Shown: positions 49,001 through 57,389, counted from the stretch's first letter. The stretch: 64,000 bases of DNA from Tethya wilhelma (GCA_964030475.1 CAXIPT010000003.1:8012453-8076452), one strand, 5' to 3'. Numbers and translations are program-made. The notes: generated from the letters alone by a model not told the origin.

Positions 49001-52000
49001 TCTAGTCTGACGTAACATAACAAATATGCTTTGTAATGGATACACAACATAGATAGTATTATTGTACAGACCATGTGAAACGATTTTTCCTTTCACACCT
49101 CGCAAAAGTAACGTGCAAGTATTCATGTGAGTGATTTTTACATGCATTTGTTATGGTTTTTTGCTTAAGTTGGACTTGTGTGTCTACAGTTGATAACTGT
49201 ACACACACTGCTTTGATAGCGGTAACTATACACAGCCTCTCCAGTACTTCCTGCTTGAGTTCATGCATGCTCAAGTATTTGCGTGTACAATACTCTCGAT
49301 TCCCACTTGAACTAACAACATTTGTGTGCAAGTATCACACATGTCAAGAGCGTTTACTTGTGAAAAACATTTACCTTATGTACGGTTTGAAAAAAAATTA
49401 CATAAATGACTAACAGTTGTAACTAACATGCGAGATCTGAGACAGTACTTCGTGATTAGATTCTTCTCACTAAGGCTGTCGGCAGTTACATATTGTGTTA
49501 TACAGTTGTTAATGCATATTATTATACATGTGTTTTCTCTGTAACATCATTGTAGAGTCTGGAGGAGCCTAGACAGTTGATTGACAATCGAGGATCGTTC
49601 AAAAATTATCGAGAAGCATTTGCTCGTGCTAAGCCACCATGCATTCCATACATGTAAGTTCTGAAACAACTGTCAGTAACTGTTAAGATCACCTTTCCTC
49701 ACTTTTGCTGCTTCAATGAGATGATCACTAAATTCCTACTTCTATGTTTCTGAATCTGAGTTTATCAACTGGAGAATGCTTGCACTCATATGAATACACT
49801 GGGAATGTGGTATGAATGGCATCTGTAGAAGCTTAAAATCTGGTTCAGAAGTTGACTAGTGTCTATGAATAGTAGTGTATAGCGCTATTCTTCGCTCTAA
49901 TGCCTACGAGTCCTAGTAGCTCAGTGAGCATTCGACTAGAGTTAACTCTGTGTTTTTGGTGATTTAATTACCCAAGCAGGCTAAGTCAGGTTGTATTTAG
50001 GTATGGAACGCTTTGTAGGGTTATATTTAGAAAATTGAATGAGATGAGGCGAAATGAAGAAAACAGAAACTAAGAAGAGGCAAATGGAAACACACATAGT
50101 GTGCTCCAAAATGAATGGCACTAAGTGTTGTAGGAGGTCTGGAGGAATGCCCCCCAAAAATTTTGAATTCAGTGCAGATCATGTAGTACTATAAACATCA
50201 GACTGAGTAACTGTTTACCACTCAATGAATTTCTATATTATAACTGGGCTGACCACAGTTCAACACATCCTTTATTGCAGCTGCAGGCTGCCACCTCTAC
50301 TTTGCTGGCTTCAATTGACCTTGTTGCATACTAAAGTCTCAATACTGATGGTCTTTTAGATGCATATATATAATTATATACATGTTTATTTGTACATGCT
50401 AGTTAGTGCACTGTGGCTTATGCACTGTAGGTGCCTTCATTGTACTCAGTAATTGTTATCAGTGTGGGTAGAATTCTTCCTGTGTGGGCTGCATGTAGTA
50501 CTTTCTTTCCATGTGGAGTCCCTCATGTTGCCCACAGGAATAAAATTTTTACACACTCAAACAACCATTTTATCTTGTTTGCTTTCTCTTTTACGATTTA
50601 GCCATTCCTGTCTCTTATTTCAATGTTTTTTACTTGTGTAAGTATTTTACTTTCTCAATTTTGATTTTCAGTGGACTTTATCTGCAAGATTTGACCTTCA
50701 TTCAAATGCAACCAAGCAAGTTGGAAAATGATTCTGCTTCAGTCAATTTTACAAAGAGATGGAACCAATTCAAATCTGTAGATCATATTCGCTTTGCTCA
50801 AACAAAGTAAGAATCATGTATGGCAAGTCTCATTAATGTGTATACCCTCATTTCCAGGCTTTCAGTTACTTATTTAGAATCAGTCTACATGCAACTGCTG
50901 ACAGACTGAAAATGATGTAGTCTTCTGCCAGAATACAGAGCCTTGTCTTGTTTCATTGCTTTTTGTAGCATTAGCTGGCCATTCCTATACTGTTCACTTT
51001 TTAACTATACGTACTTGTAACTTTAGTATGGGCTATGCCAATTGCTAAGGGCAATCCTTGAGCACTAACATAATAATATAAATGCCTCTAAATAGAATAG
51101 CACTGCAAGACTCATGCATGTTCAAGCCCAGAATTCTCTTCTTTTGGCTCATGGAAGCCATACAATTTGGATTTTCGTGATGTGTTGAAGCTGCCTCTAG
51201 TGTGCACAAGAAAAGCTTTAGTAATTTATGTTTGCTAGTTTTTATGGTTTTTTTTGGCTTACTAAGCCAACAGTAACCTTTTCCTTCATTTTTAGCAAAA
51301 TAAAGTACAATAATCAGTAGCTAACTATGCAGAAGCATATATACCCCTTCCTGATTTGGGCTTGCTAATATTCGTCGGGAAAAAGCCTGAGAATGAAGTT
51401 GAATCACTACTTATTGGTACTGTGTAGTTTCCGTTATTGAGCATGCACAAAAAGAACATTTCTATTTGCTAAAGTTTTCAATGCACATACGCCAAGGCTT
51501 AGCCGTGATAAACTTCAAAAAGTTGCTAACATTTATAAATATGTATAGTATTATCACCAATTGTGAGCCTCTTAGCAAAAACCGGAAAAACTGTATTTCA
51601 CTCTAAACAAAATATATTTTGTTTAGAGTGAAATACAGTTTTTGTTTTTTCCGCATTTTTGTATGAATTTTTTTTATTGCACGGCTAGCATTGTGCTACA
51701 TCTCAGGATGCTTCACGCAAAATTTGAGAGATACATGTATAGTTGGCAATGTGTCTGTCTCATTAATTCATTTTTACTTATTTACTAATACAGAAAACTG
51801 TTAACATGTTGCTATGCTGTACAACAGACCATAGCTAATATTTATGATATACACGGCTGCCACTAATAATAAATTGTTATTCAATATTCTGTGTGCTTTA
51901 TTAGCTGACTGATCTACAGCACGTGGACCAAATATAAGTTAAAGCTTTATACACATTTGTCTAATCCAAGTGCTTGTATACAGTAGCTTTTTACTCATAA

Positions 52001-54489
52001 GTAATGGCTCTCCCTCTGTAGCAATCTTGTACAAGTGATTTTGAGGCTAATTTTAGTTCTATAGTTATAACTGTACATAAAATCTATCTTTCCACTAGCA
52101 AGTGCTTACATTTTGTGTTTATTCACTATCTCCCGAGTCTTCTTTCCTAGCTACTCGCTTCTCATTACATAATTTAGCCCCAGGCAGAGCTGCTTGAAGG
52201 GCTGTATCTGGAAACCAGAGGAGGTTGTAAGCGTGTAACTGGAATCAAATAAAATCAAACTAAGAGTATGTTTACACCTTGCTATTGAAATTTTTTCTAA
52301 AATGAAATCAAACTAAGAGTATGTTTACTAGTCTGGCATAGCCAGACTCTTACACGCTCGTGGCAAAGTGCCCATGTAAAAAAATAAGTTGTTACATAAT
52401 AATTGCATTCCACCTGCACAGATTTAGGTATACCCGTTAGACCAGAGCTTTTATGGGCAGAGCCACAGATTACAAGCTAAAATTTGCAGCAAAGTTTTGT
52501 TCGTCAAGAAACCACAATTCAAAGCAAGTTTACTTTTTTTAAAGCTTTTTTTGCTGTTTTTGTTTATGCTGTGAAGGAATGCCAAGCTAAAACGGGACGA
52601 AAATTAATTTCTTTGAATCAAGCGAACTTCATCCGAGTCTTGACCAAGGTAATTCGATTAGTTCTACCTCCGTACCTTCTAAATTCTTTTATTAACCTTA
52701 GCGCTTAGGTTTAATGGCTAAATATCTTCCAAAATCAGCTACTTAGAGATGGTCTCTCGATCTTTCTCATTGATACTCTAAACGAGCTCAGAGAGCTCGT
52801 ACCCAGTACGCTGCAAATGAAGGAGCTCTCAAGCGGTGAAGCCCAAGTGTTGAGTCTCATCCTTTGTTTGTAGTGAGTCAAATCAAGATATACTGCAATA
52901 TGAAAGTATATAGACTACTGGCTATTGCGTAATCTATACTGCCCACGAGGTATGAAAGAGGGCAGAAACAGAAATCACCATTTCTGCGATCTTGAACAAG
53001 GAAAACAAGCATTTTTCTAGCTTCTAAGACATCTCTTTGCATCAATGACCACATACAGGCTACTTGTTTTAACAGACCTAACTTCCAAATATCTTATGAA
53101 ACACTGAAGATGCCCCTAACCTGACTGTCCAGACCAAACACTTAACCCCTGAGCACGCAAGCAAGCACAGGGTAAATAATCCCCACTTGCTGTACGTGAT
53201 TGCACAAATTTTCTAAAATGCGTACAGAAGCCTGAAAATAATAATATTACTTGTTCTGTGATTTCATTGGTCAGGCCACATTCCTGGCTTCTGCACAGAA
53301 TTAGGTATACGCATTAGGCCAGACCCTTTCCCGCAAGCATGTAAGAGTCTGGCTACGCCATACTATATGTTTACTACCTTGCTATTGAAATTTTTTTTCT
53401 TCTTCTTTAGACAATATACATATGATCCAGATCCTGATATAATGAGCTTATTTGGTAATTTTGAAGTGGAAGTGTCAGACAGGGTATGTTGCAAAATAAT
53501 TGTTTGCTTTCTCATGTCATAATTTACATTTATTTGCTCCTTTTGCCATGCATGCATAATTTTTATACTCTTCATATTCCCACATACTAGTACTGGGACT
53601 GAGAATATAGGAATAGCATGGATGGCCCATTAGCGCAATACAAATATTCATGCTAATAACTCTGCAAAAATGAACACTTGGCACTGTAAGGCTTCTAAAG
53701 CTACTTTTTAGCTCATTCTTTTTCTAACAAGCCTAAAAACATGGTCTAAAACCAATGCTAAATTTTCTCAGAGACCGGCTCCACCATCGCTCTCACTTTG
53801 CTTGCCACTTCATCCACTATAACGTATGACAGCGAGCAGAGAGCCTTGTTTATGCCATCATTGACGCTCGTCCTCTCAGGGAAAGACAGTTCAACAATCA
53901 GCCTCCATTTACCAGAGGAAGAACGCTTGGGAATCACCCCGAATGGGCTGGTTTGCAAGCCAAGTAGATCCTGATAATATTAAACTAGTTTTCTATAAGC
54001 ATTCTGATCGGTCACATATAAGTGACTACAGTATAATGCAGTTGGCTGAGCATTGCATGAAAAGTGTGCAATATGGGAAAATATTGTCAAGCTACTGCTA
54101 ATTTTAACCAATCTAACTGTAGCTAATGTAATAAAAGAGCTGCATAGAAACAATTTTTTTTTTTCAGTGATAGCTTGGATAGTGGGGAGTAGTGACGTTA
54201 ATTTGGTGAAGAAACATGTGAACAAGTGAGCCAGTTAGCAACAAAAACTTACCCTCAAAACCCCACCTATCTAAGTGAAGCACTGCCCAGTATTTACGAG
54301 TACATGCTCAAGTTCAGTGACATCTGGTCATAATTAGTGTATTATAGGCCAAGGGTTGTGGACTGTGCATATAGTACTTTTCATTCTTGCATTTGAAGTA
54401 CAACATTTTCTTATTCTCTTTAGGAACTTTGGGCCACTTCTCACGAAATTAAACCAAGTGCGAGAGCACAAAGAACTCATCAGTCTTAG
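24065..54489 (+). CDS. RAPGEF1: RAPGEF1 (C3G), Crk-binding Rap guanine-nucleotide exchange factor, 28 coding exons
   Basis: Exons: 24065-24087, 24165-24270, 24658-24730, 24815-24962, 26202-26441, 30394-30494, 31026-31195, 32155-32404, 33381-33495, 37526-37559, 37676-37978, 40853-41060, 43867-43982, 45231-45334, 45421-45499, 45560-45635, 45704-45785, 45848-45931, 46056-46167, 46227-46294, 46350-46437, 46500-46594, 47651-47732, 47878-47982, 49556-49653, 50672-50806, 53411-53483, 54424-54489. Every junction is GT/AG and in phase; the sum is 3234 nt, 1077 aa. Order of parts: N-terminal helical domain, a series of proline-rich SH3-binding sites, a RasGEF-N (REM) domain and a CDC25 catalytic domain, as in vertebrate C3G. 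The known function is to load GTP on Rap1 (and R-Ras) downstream of Crk adaptors at adhesions. The 5' end may lie upstream (candidate 19401). The introns, up to 4 kb, hold most repeats of the window. Confidence 0.9.
27712..28320. mobile_element. Family C repeat (TACCGTACTGGG), full-length-like copy
   Basis: Contains CCAGTACGGTAGTACTGG, CAGGAATGGCACGGATGGTC, then ATTCACGCAAATAACTCTGC and ACATGGCCTAAAACCATTGC, ending near TGACGACCCTTTCCACACAC. The same sequence appears inverted at 34425-34935 and 57704-58070, and truncated at 53575-53760. No transposase. The several small ORFs across it are not real. Confidence 0.65.
28596..28823. mobile_element. Family B MITE (TTGGAAATGTAATG...GGAATGG)
   Basis: Ends are inverted (ACATTGGAAATGTAATG ... 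AGGAATGGC and GCCATTCC), with internal arms GGAATTCTTCCTGTGGG and TACAGGAAGAATTCTGC. Related copies lie at 29783-29932 (partial), 33886-34128, 50449-50640 (partial) and 57390-57616. Confidence 0.65.
29046..29253. mobile_element. MITE, TACCGTATAGC family
   Basis: TACCGTATAGCTCCAAATTT at the left and its exact reverse complement at the right enclose a near-palindromic interior with repeated ACGAAAATTTTC words. TA duplications fit a TA target site. It lies in RAPGEF1 intron 5. Confidence 0.85.
29783..29932. mobile_element. Family B MITE, partial copy
   Basis: AACATTGGAAATGTAATG, GACACAGAAATGCCCAAATC and GCAAAATGGAATGACTGTTT, then the TTCTGGGCTGCATGTAGTAC core, match the left half of the 33886-34128 copy. 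The right arm is missing or rearranged. Confidence 0.55.
30193..30306 (+). repeat. tRNA-derived SINE-like repeat
   Basis: Starts TGTCTATGAATAGTAGTG and ends with GATTCGAATCCC, a good B-box, and AGCTACACCA. The A-box region is eroded (GTAGCCATGTGATAAG). A second copy with the same head at 49860-49952 has an intact A-box, TAGCTCAGTGAGC. It does not fold as a clean tRNA. Confidence 0.55.
30394..33495 (+). CDS. RAPGEF1: RAPGEF1 exons 6-9: Ser-rich linker and first SH3-binding motifs
   Basis: Exons 6 and 7 encode a Ser/Arg/Asp-rich, probably disordered linker (SESSSTSDEDKRRSGS). Exon 8 contains VLPPLPGE, SPPPLPKRGED and NPPIPPKKG, and exon 9 ends in IPPPLPIKKR. The P-x-(L/I)-P-x-K/R pattern is the consensus bound by the N-terminal SH3 domain of Crk. 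The exon 7 acceptor lies 14 bp beyond a long CA repeat. Confidence 0.85.
30859..31017. repeat. Long CA microsatellite before RAPGEF1 exon 7
   Basis: About 160 bp of CA repeats with a few interruptions (GCTCAC, AAACACAAAC, TACACACACTCACAGG). It ends 9 bp before the acceptor ACGTAG of exon 7 and replaces the usual pyrimidine-rich tract. Confidence 0.95.
33886..34128. mobile_element. Family B MITE, most complete copy
   Basis: Inverted ends carry TGTAATGGGACATAGGAATG and its reverse complement CATTCCTATGTCCCATTACA. Inner arms are GTCTGAGTGTGTGCAGAA and CTTTACACACTCAGAC. It lies in RAPGEF1 intron 9; the overlapping ORFs on both strands are by-products of the palindrome. Confidence 0.8.
34425..34935. 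mobile_element. Family C repeat, inverted copy
   Basis: Reverse-complement match of 27712-28320: CTGGAAAAGGGTTGTCAC at the left, GCCATCCATGCCATTCCTAT and CCCAGTACTACCGTACTGGG at the right. It lies in RAPGEF1 intron 9, about 500 bp from a family B MITE. Confidence 0.65.
35598..35640 (+). repeat. Short tRNA-like fragment
   Basis: TGTAGCTCAGAACACGTGG resembles a Pol III A-box region, and CTTGTTCAAGTC about 25 bp later resembles a B-box. No acceptor stem is evident. Probably a tRNA-derived repeat fragment rather than a gene. Confidence 0.3.
35656..35875. mobile_element. MITE, TACCGTATAGCGGG family (TTTGGCG subtype)
   Basis: TACCGTATAGCGGGTAAA at the left is exactly inverted at the right (TTTACCCGCTATACGGTA). 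The interior consists of TTTGGCGAATT/AATTCGCCAAA words. It lies in RAPGEF1 intron 9. Confidence 0.85.
36361..37470. mobile_element. Hairpin-ended repeat element (family H)
   Basis: Left end TAACCTTTGGTGTGCATGTG, then AAGGGTTACGGTAGTCG and TGTCTGTCTG. Right end GCACCAAGGGTTA (inverted match), followed by the perfect hairpin GGCACCTTGGTGCC. The interior holds GCGCTAAGCTTCGAGGCC and ACGCCTGCTGATCACACCC, conserved across the family. It ends 55 bp before RAPGEF1 micro-exon 10. Confidence 0.7.
37526..43982 (+). CDS. RAPGEF1: RAPGEF1 exons 10-13: proline-rich region
   Basis: Exon 10 is a 34-bp micro-exon (SAHVNGHSQNR). Exon 11 carries APPPLPVKQRK and SPPPKPPRTD; exon 12 ends APPLPLKKKT; exon 13 has VVMYKELLQGYKYDE followed by EAPPPLPPKKRARKW. 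Vertebrate C3G also has a Pro-rich site followed by a MLAYMQLLEDY-like segment and then another Pro-rich site, so this order is conserved from sponge to human. Exon 12 has two in-frame acceptors, at 40853 and 40901, on either side of a CA repeat. Confidence 0.85.
38316..38905. repeat. Family D dispersed repeat, copy 1
   Basis: Shares TTTGCTCGCCACGCTCCTTG, TTTACCTCACTACATGACGT, CAGCTGGCAAAGAAACT and CAGACTCCTAGAAG-type words with 54896-55499 over about 590 bp. Superfamily unknown. It ends with ACACAGACAAAACTTTACTT. Confidence 0.7.
38962..40405. mobile_element. Hairpin-ended repeat element (family H) with nested MITE
   Basis: Left end TAAGCCTCAGCACATGTAGA, then GGATTACGGTAGTCG. Right end GAGTGTGCGGAGTCTT, followed by the CACCAGCGGTG hairpin and CCTTCAT. 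A 214-bp near-palindromic MITE (40044-40257) is nested inside. Confidence 0.65.
40044..40257. mobile_element. Near-palindromic MITE, TTGGCGG/TTTGGCG type
   Basis: GTAAACGTAGAAATATTGGC at the left faces GCCAATATTTCCACGTTTAC at the right. Interior AAATTTGGC words resemble the 35656-35875 element, but the ends differ. It is inserted in a family H element. Confidence 0.7.
40871..40900 (+). repeat. CA microsatellite at the RAPGEF1 exon 12 acceptor
   Basis: About 14 CA units ending in CAG. If the acceptor at 40852 is used, the repeat is translated as alternating His-Thr. If the CAG at 40898-40900 is used as acceptor, it is intronic. Both readings give the same downstream frame (difference 48 bp). 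Confidence 0.9.
41791..42245. repeat. Family E dispersed repeat, copy 1
   Basis: ATGGCTACTTACAG, GACACAGCAAATGGGTGG, GTCAATTTTAGCCTC and GGTATTTGG-type blocks recur in the same order at 42839-43288, with about 80-90% similarity by eye. Direct orientation, about 1.05 kb apart. Superfamily unknown. Confidence 0.65.
42839..43288. repeat. Family E dispersed repeat, copy 2
   Basis: Second copy of 41791-42245, in RAPGEF1 intron 12. The interval between the copies (42246-42838) carries no ORF and no feature I recognise. Confidence 0.65.
43716..43800. mobile_element. Short inverted-repeat element (CCTGGGATCGAGGCTAG)
   Basis: TTAGCCTGGTTCCTAGGCCC at the left faces GGGGCCTGGGATCGAGGCTA at the right. 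A related right arm occurs at 21364-21388. About 85 bp, no ORF. Confidence 0.5.
44008..44340. mobile_element. Family H left-end fragment
   Basis: GACCCTTCGCATATGCAGAG, then GGTTATGTTGTAGTTG and the conserved internal words (CTGAAATCTGAGGCTTG, CTAATCACACCC), correspond to the left third of family H. No matching right end was found nearby. A similar internal fragment lies at 32815-32900. Confidence 0.5.
45231..46294 (+). CDS. RAPGEF1: RAPGEF1 exons 14-20: RasGEF N-terminal (REM) domain
   Basis: After an acidic lead (exons 14-15), exons 16-20 encode LRGGPVEALIAYAAS, FSEAFLLTYYTFITPDELIS, TSLLVRVLTGLR and QLLRNALVEKL-type sequence typical of the RasGEF_N fold that buttresses the catalytic helical hairpin. 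This is a cluster of short exons (68-112 bp) separated by introns of about 60-125 bp, which contrasts with the kilobase introns of the Pro-rich region. Confidence 0.9.
46350..54489 (+). CDS. RAPGEF1: RAPGEF1 exons 21-28: CDC25-type catalytic domain
   Basis: Exons 21-28 encode DEIARQMTILDNELFQKV, WAAEQNEEKSPMLTQFTMHF, NFNSYLAILSAIESSPISRL, PPCIPYMGLYLQDLTFI-type sequence (spliced as IGLYLQDLTFI), VNFTKRWNQF and a final ELWATSHEIKP before a TAG. All structurally conserved regions of Ras-family GEFs are present, including the helical-hairpin segment that opens the GTPase. The tail after the domain is short (13 residues). Confidence 0.92.
46595..47650. other. RAPGEF1 intron 22, nothing recognised
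   Basis: A 1.06-kb intron without an ORF, inverted repeat or known repeat that I could identify. Confidence 0.5.
48131..48336. mobile_element. MITE, TACCGTATAGCGGG family
   Basis: TACCCTATAGCGGGAAAG at the left faces CTTTCCCGCTATACGGTA at the right (one mismatch). About 206 bp, in RAPGEF1 intron 24. The rest of that intron (48337-49555) shows no supported feature. Confidence 0.85.
49860..49952 (+). repeat. tRNA-derived SINE-like repeat
   Basis: GTCTATGAATAGTAGTG head, then AGTAGCTCAGTGAGCATTCG, a good Pol III A-box region. It shares the head with the 30193-30306 copy. The B-box is eroded. In RAPGEF1 intron 25. Confidence 0.55.
50449..50640. mobile_element. Family B MITE, partial copy
   Basis: Carries TTCTTCCTGTGTGGGCTGCA, GAGTCCCTCATGTTGCCCAC and ACGATTTAGCCATTCCTG as in 33886-34128, with the left arm missing. 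A family H right-end-like sequence (TTAGTGCACTGTGGCTTATG with GCACTGTAGGTGCC) lies just upstream at 50403-50434. Confidence 0.6.
51586..51643. repeat. Perfect 58-bp palindrome
   Basis: Two 29-bp arms with no spacer, centred between 51614 and 51615 (centre ACAAAATATATTTTGT). It can form a full cruciform. It lies in RAPGEF1 intron 26 (50807-53410); outside it and the 52320 element I see no other feature in that intron. Confidence 0.95.
52320..53374. mobile_element. MULE-like element with 9-bp target duplication
   Basis: TAGTCTGGCATAGCCAGACT begins at 52329 and its inverted partner (TAGTATGGCGTAGCCAGACT in reverse) ends at 53365. Direct 9-mers TATGTTTAC flank the element (52320-52328, 53366-53374). 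A 9-bp duplication points to the Mutator-like group, though the inverted repeats are only about 30 bp. The interior (1.0 kb) has a small plus-strand ORF (52484-52708) with no motif I know. A related terminus, AGTCTGGCATAGTCAGCCTC, occurs at 25731. Its right edge lies 36 bp before the exon 27 acceptor. Confidence 0.7.
53575..53760. mobile_element. Family C repeat, truncated copy
   Basis: CATGGATGGCCCATTAGCGC, ATAACTCTGCAAAAATGAAC and ACATGGTCTAAAACCAATGC match the left part of 27712-28320. The match stops where a reverse-transcriptase fragment begins. Confidence 0.6.
53758..53958 (-). pseudogene. Reverse-transcriptase fragment, DIRS/Ty3-like
   Basis: The minus-strand frame contains SPFGVIPKRSSSGKWRLIVE followed by LSFPERTSVNDGI and SLSYV, the fingers/palm entry region of DIRS-type and related reverse transcriptases. 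It ends before the catalytic YxDD region, so it is a truncated relic. It may derive from the same kind of element as the gag-like relic at 877-1532. It lies in RAPGEF1 intron 27. Confidence 0.7.
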
Positions 54490-54895
54490 CTTTTAAACTA
54501 TCACTGCTAAAATTAATTTGTTGTAATGTAACTAATGTGTGTGTATATGTGTGTGTGTGTGTGCATTTGATTTGCTTCAGCTTATTTATCATGTTGTAAT
54601 TTTTATGATCATTGATCTCTAACCATTTTATTATTAATTTACGTAATAATTATTGTTTCAGTCCATGTTCATTATTATAGTCATTAATAAAATAATGTGT
54701 GTGTCCATCAATTTGAAGTTTTTTGATGCTATTGGCTATTGCATTATGATTATTATAATAGAAACCTAACTGGTGCAAAAAGTGTAAAATAGGGATCTGT
54801 ACAATACGGCAGAATATTGCCCAGCTACTGACCAATCAGATTGCGTATAGAACACCATGCTCAACCAACTGCTTTATACCGTACAAGCTATAGGG

Positions 54896-55499
54896 GTGTG
54901 GCTCCCTTTGCTTACCACGCTTCTTGCTTATGAATAAAGTATACAGAACAGATCAATGTTTACTAATATATGCATGCAAGTACAGGCATCTGCATAGTAT
55001 AATAGCCTGGCAGTGAAAGATAACCATGCAGAGTATATGCTGCTAGCTACTTTTTGCAATTTGGCCTGCACAGTAATTTACCTCACTACATGACGTCACA
55101 AACTACCCTTTTCTGACTTCCGCCATTTTTGTAATCAGCTGGCAAAGAAACTTGTTATCTGGCTAGCTGTGTTTCGTATACAGTGACAGAGAAGCAGACT
55201 CCTAGAAGTAAAAACTCCCCTTGTTACTCTTCTTTTGTGAAAGATTGGCTGCTCTATTGTGCTCTTTGTCCGATACGGATGTTACTGGTAATCCTTGTTA
55301 GCAATCTCAAAAACAGTTAGCTGTACTTGTAGCACTTGTGATTCTATCCTACTATCCTAGATAGCTGTCTAGGCACACTGTAGCTTGCATTTTCCACAGT
55401 CCAGAAAAAAAGTAGCATTTAGCTATAGAGGTCACATCACTTCCAGTGAACTCCCATGACACACACATATACACACACAGACGGACAAAACTTTGCTTA
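54896..55499. repeat. Family D dispersed repeat, copy 2
   Basis: Same order of blocks as 38316-38905 (CCTCACTACATGACGTCACA, CAGCTGGCAAAGAAACTTG, AGCAGACTCCTAGAAG, ACAAAACTTTGCTTAT). The next element is inserted at its right end. Confidence 0.7.
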
Positions 55500-56704
55500 T
55501 AAGGGGGCATTCACAAACAGATTTCGGTCATGCTTAATGCCATTATAACATTATCTTAAGAACCCCCCATTAATGACAACTTGCTATAGAAGCTCAGTTG
55601 CTAAAGTGACACAAAGAACTGCAATACATAAAGGCTGTGAACATGCGGATGTACAAATATCTTTTCTGTTATCGATAGAAATGTAAAGGCAGGACAAATT
55701 GAGCATCCACATTTGCATAACTTGGCATTAACTATTGATCATCTGAAAGAATTAAGCTCTAACTCACTCATCTCCAAGGTGTCGTATACGTAGTATCCTT
55801 CAATTTGTTTACTTGCCTGTGGATGAACATAATCATGTTCCCGCTCTAAAGAAACTGGAAAGCCTGTGTAAGGGGGCACTTCCCAACTATTTTTGGAAAA
55901 ATTAACGTCATTATGATGCTAACTTCTGACCCCCCTCCCCCCCATAATGTCACAAGAAACTAGATAATAAAATTAATGCAAGTGAAGTACAATTTTAATA
56001 CCATTTTCTGTTAACGCCACACTTAGCGTCATAATGATGTTAATTTTTCCAAAAATAGTTTGGAAGTACCCTCTAACTTTCACAAGGTGTGAGGTACAGT
56101 GAGTGCACTCAGGCTTACTACATTTAACTCATTGTGTTGCCTATCAAGATGCTTATGCATAAAGCAAGTCATCCAAAATCTGAGAGTATTCTGAAGAACA
56201 AACCTTCCGAAGTGATGCTTGCAAGAAACTGTGGATGAAGTCATGATCACTGTGTAAAGCCTTGGTTACTATAGGTATACATGGCACCCCTACTGGTTTC
56301 ACTTTGATCTGTGCTATTGTTTGACATTGCTCCTTTCACCGAAAGGAGAATGAACTGTACTAGTTATTGATAATGTGGAATGATTCTTGCTCTCCAGATC
56401 CAAGCCTCCTTTAGCACTACTCTTAGCCTCCAAAACCACACAAGTTTCTGGGGATGTGTATGACAGTGTCTGTGTGGATATACTCGACACTTGGTAGCAA
56501 AAGTGGGGAGGCTGAGGTTGTCTTACCATCTGAAGGTCCTGTTGAGAGTTGGCATACAGGTTCTATAACACTTTGCTCAGTTAGATCAACCATTTCTATT
56601 GGATCATAATCACATTCTAGTAACATCACGTGGCTCAACCCCTCCCCTTTAACGTCAAAATGATATTAGGCGTGATTGAAACCTGTTTGTGAATGCCGCC
56701 TAAT
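55500..56704. mobile_element. TA-flanked inverted-repeat transposon (outer element)
   Basis: AAGGGGGCATTCACAAACAG at the left and its near-perfect inverted partner CTGTTTGTGAATGCCGCC at the right, both bounded by TA. About 1.2 kb. The minus-strand ORFs inside (56314-56638) show no transposase motif. The TA target suggests a mariner/PIF-type non-autonomous element. Another inverted-repeat element is nested in it. Confidence 0.7.
55869..56075. mobile_element. Nested TA-flanked MITE
   Basis: TAAGGGGGCACTTCCCAACT at the left faces AGTTTGGAAGTACCCTCTA at the right. The arms extend about 55 bp through TTTTTGGAAAAATTAAC and TCATTATGA. About 207 bp. Its ends resemble those of the outer element, so the two may be mobilised by related transposases. 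Confidence 0.8.
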
Positions 56705-57389
56705 ATGATATTAATTTTTGGTCAATTTTGCATGCAAAGTTTAAAGCAACTGTCAAGCAACATAATTATGTATGCACGAGCTTAATGCTCTAATGTACAG
56801 AAAAATCATACTTGTCCCTCATGCTATCAAAAAAGCTTCATGAAACTTAAAAGCTTCATCATTGCATGTACCATGCACTTCCTATTCTAAACAGGCAGTT
56901 CTTGCATAAATTAAAGGGGATGAAATTCGTTATGTCAGAAAATGGTATAGGAATTTTTTAATTAAAAAAAATTGTACGGGTTTTACACGATATGTTTTAC
57001 TGAGTTTTGCAAACCAAAAACACCTGCACAACAGTGTAGTTATTTAAAGGCAGTTAAGCTGCACAACAGTGTAGGCTGTCGTTAAAATTATGCAAACCCT
57101 CTCCTACATGTTTTGTTATACACTGTAATCAGAATTAAGATCGAACTTGGTGATCAGGTATACTGGATATGAATTATGAAAATAATAGTCAAATAATGTT
57201 TGTGGGCATGCAAATCCAGATGCTCATTGTAAAATGTCAACTTTTTTTGTTTGCAGATAGCTCAGGTTATAGAAAGGCAAGGGTTGCTAAGGTGTCATCA
57301 AGTTGTTATATCTTCCAAACGATATTATGCATTACCATGGTAACACTTATGGTTGTTGTTCTGACCAACCTTGTACCAAAAACATTAGA

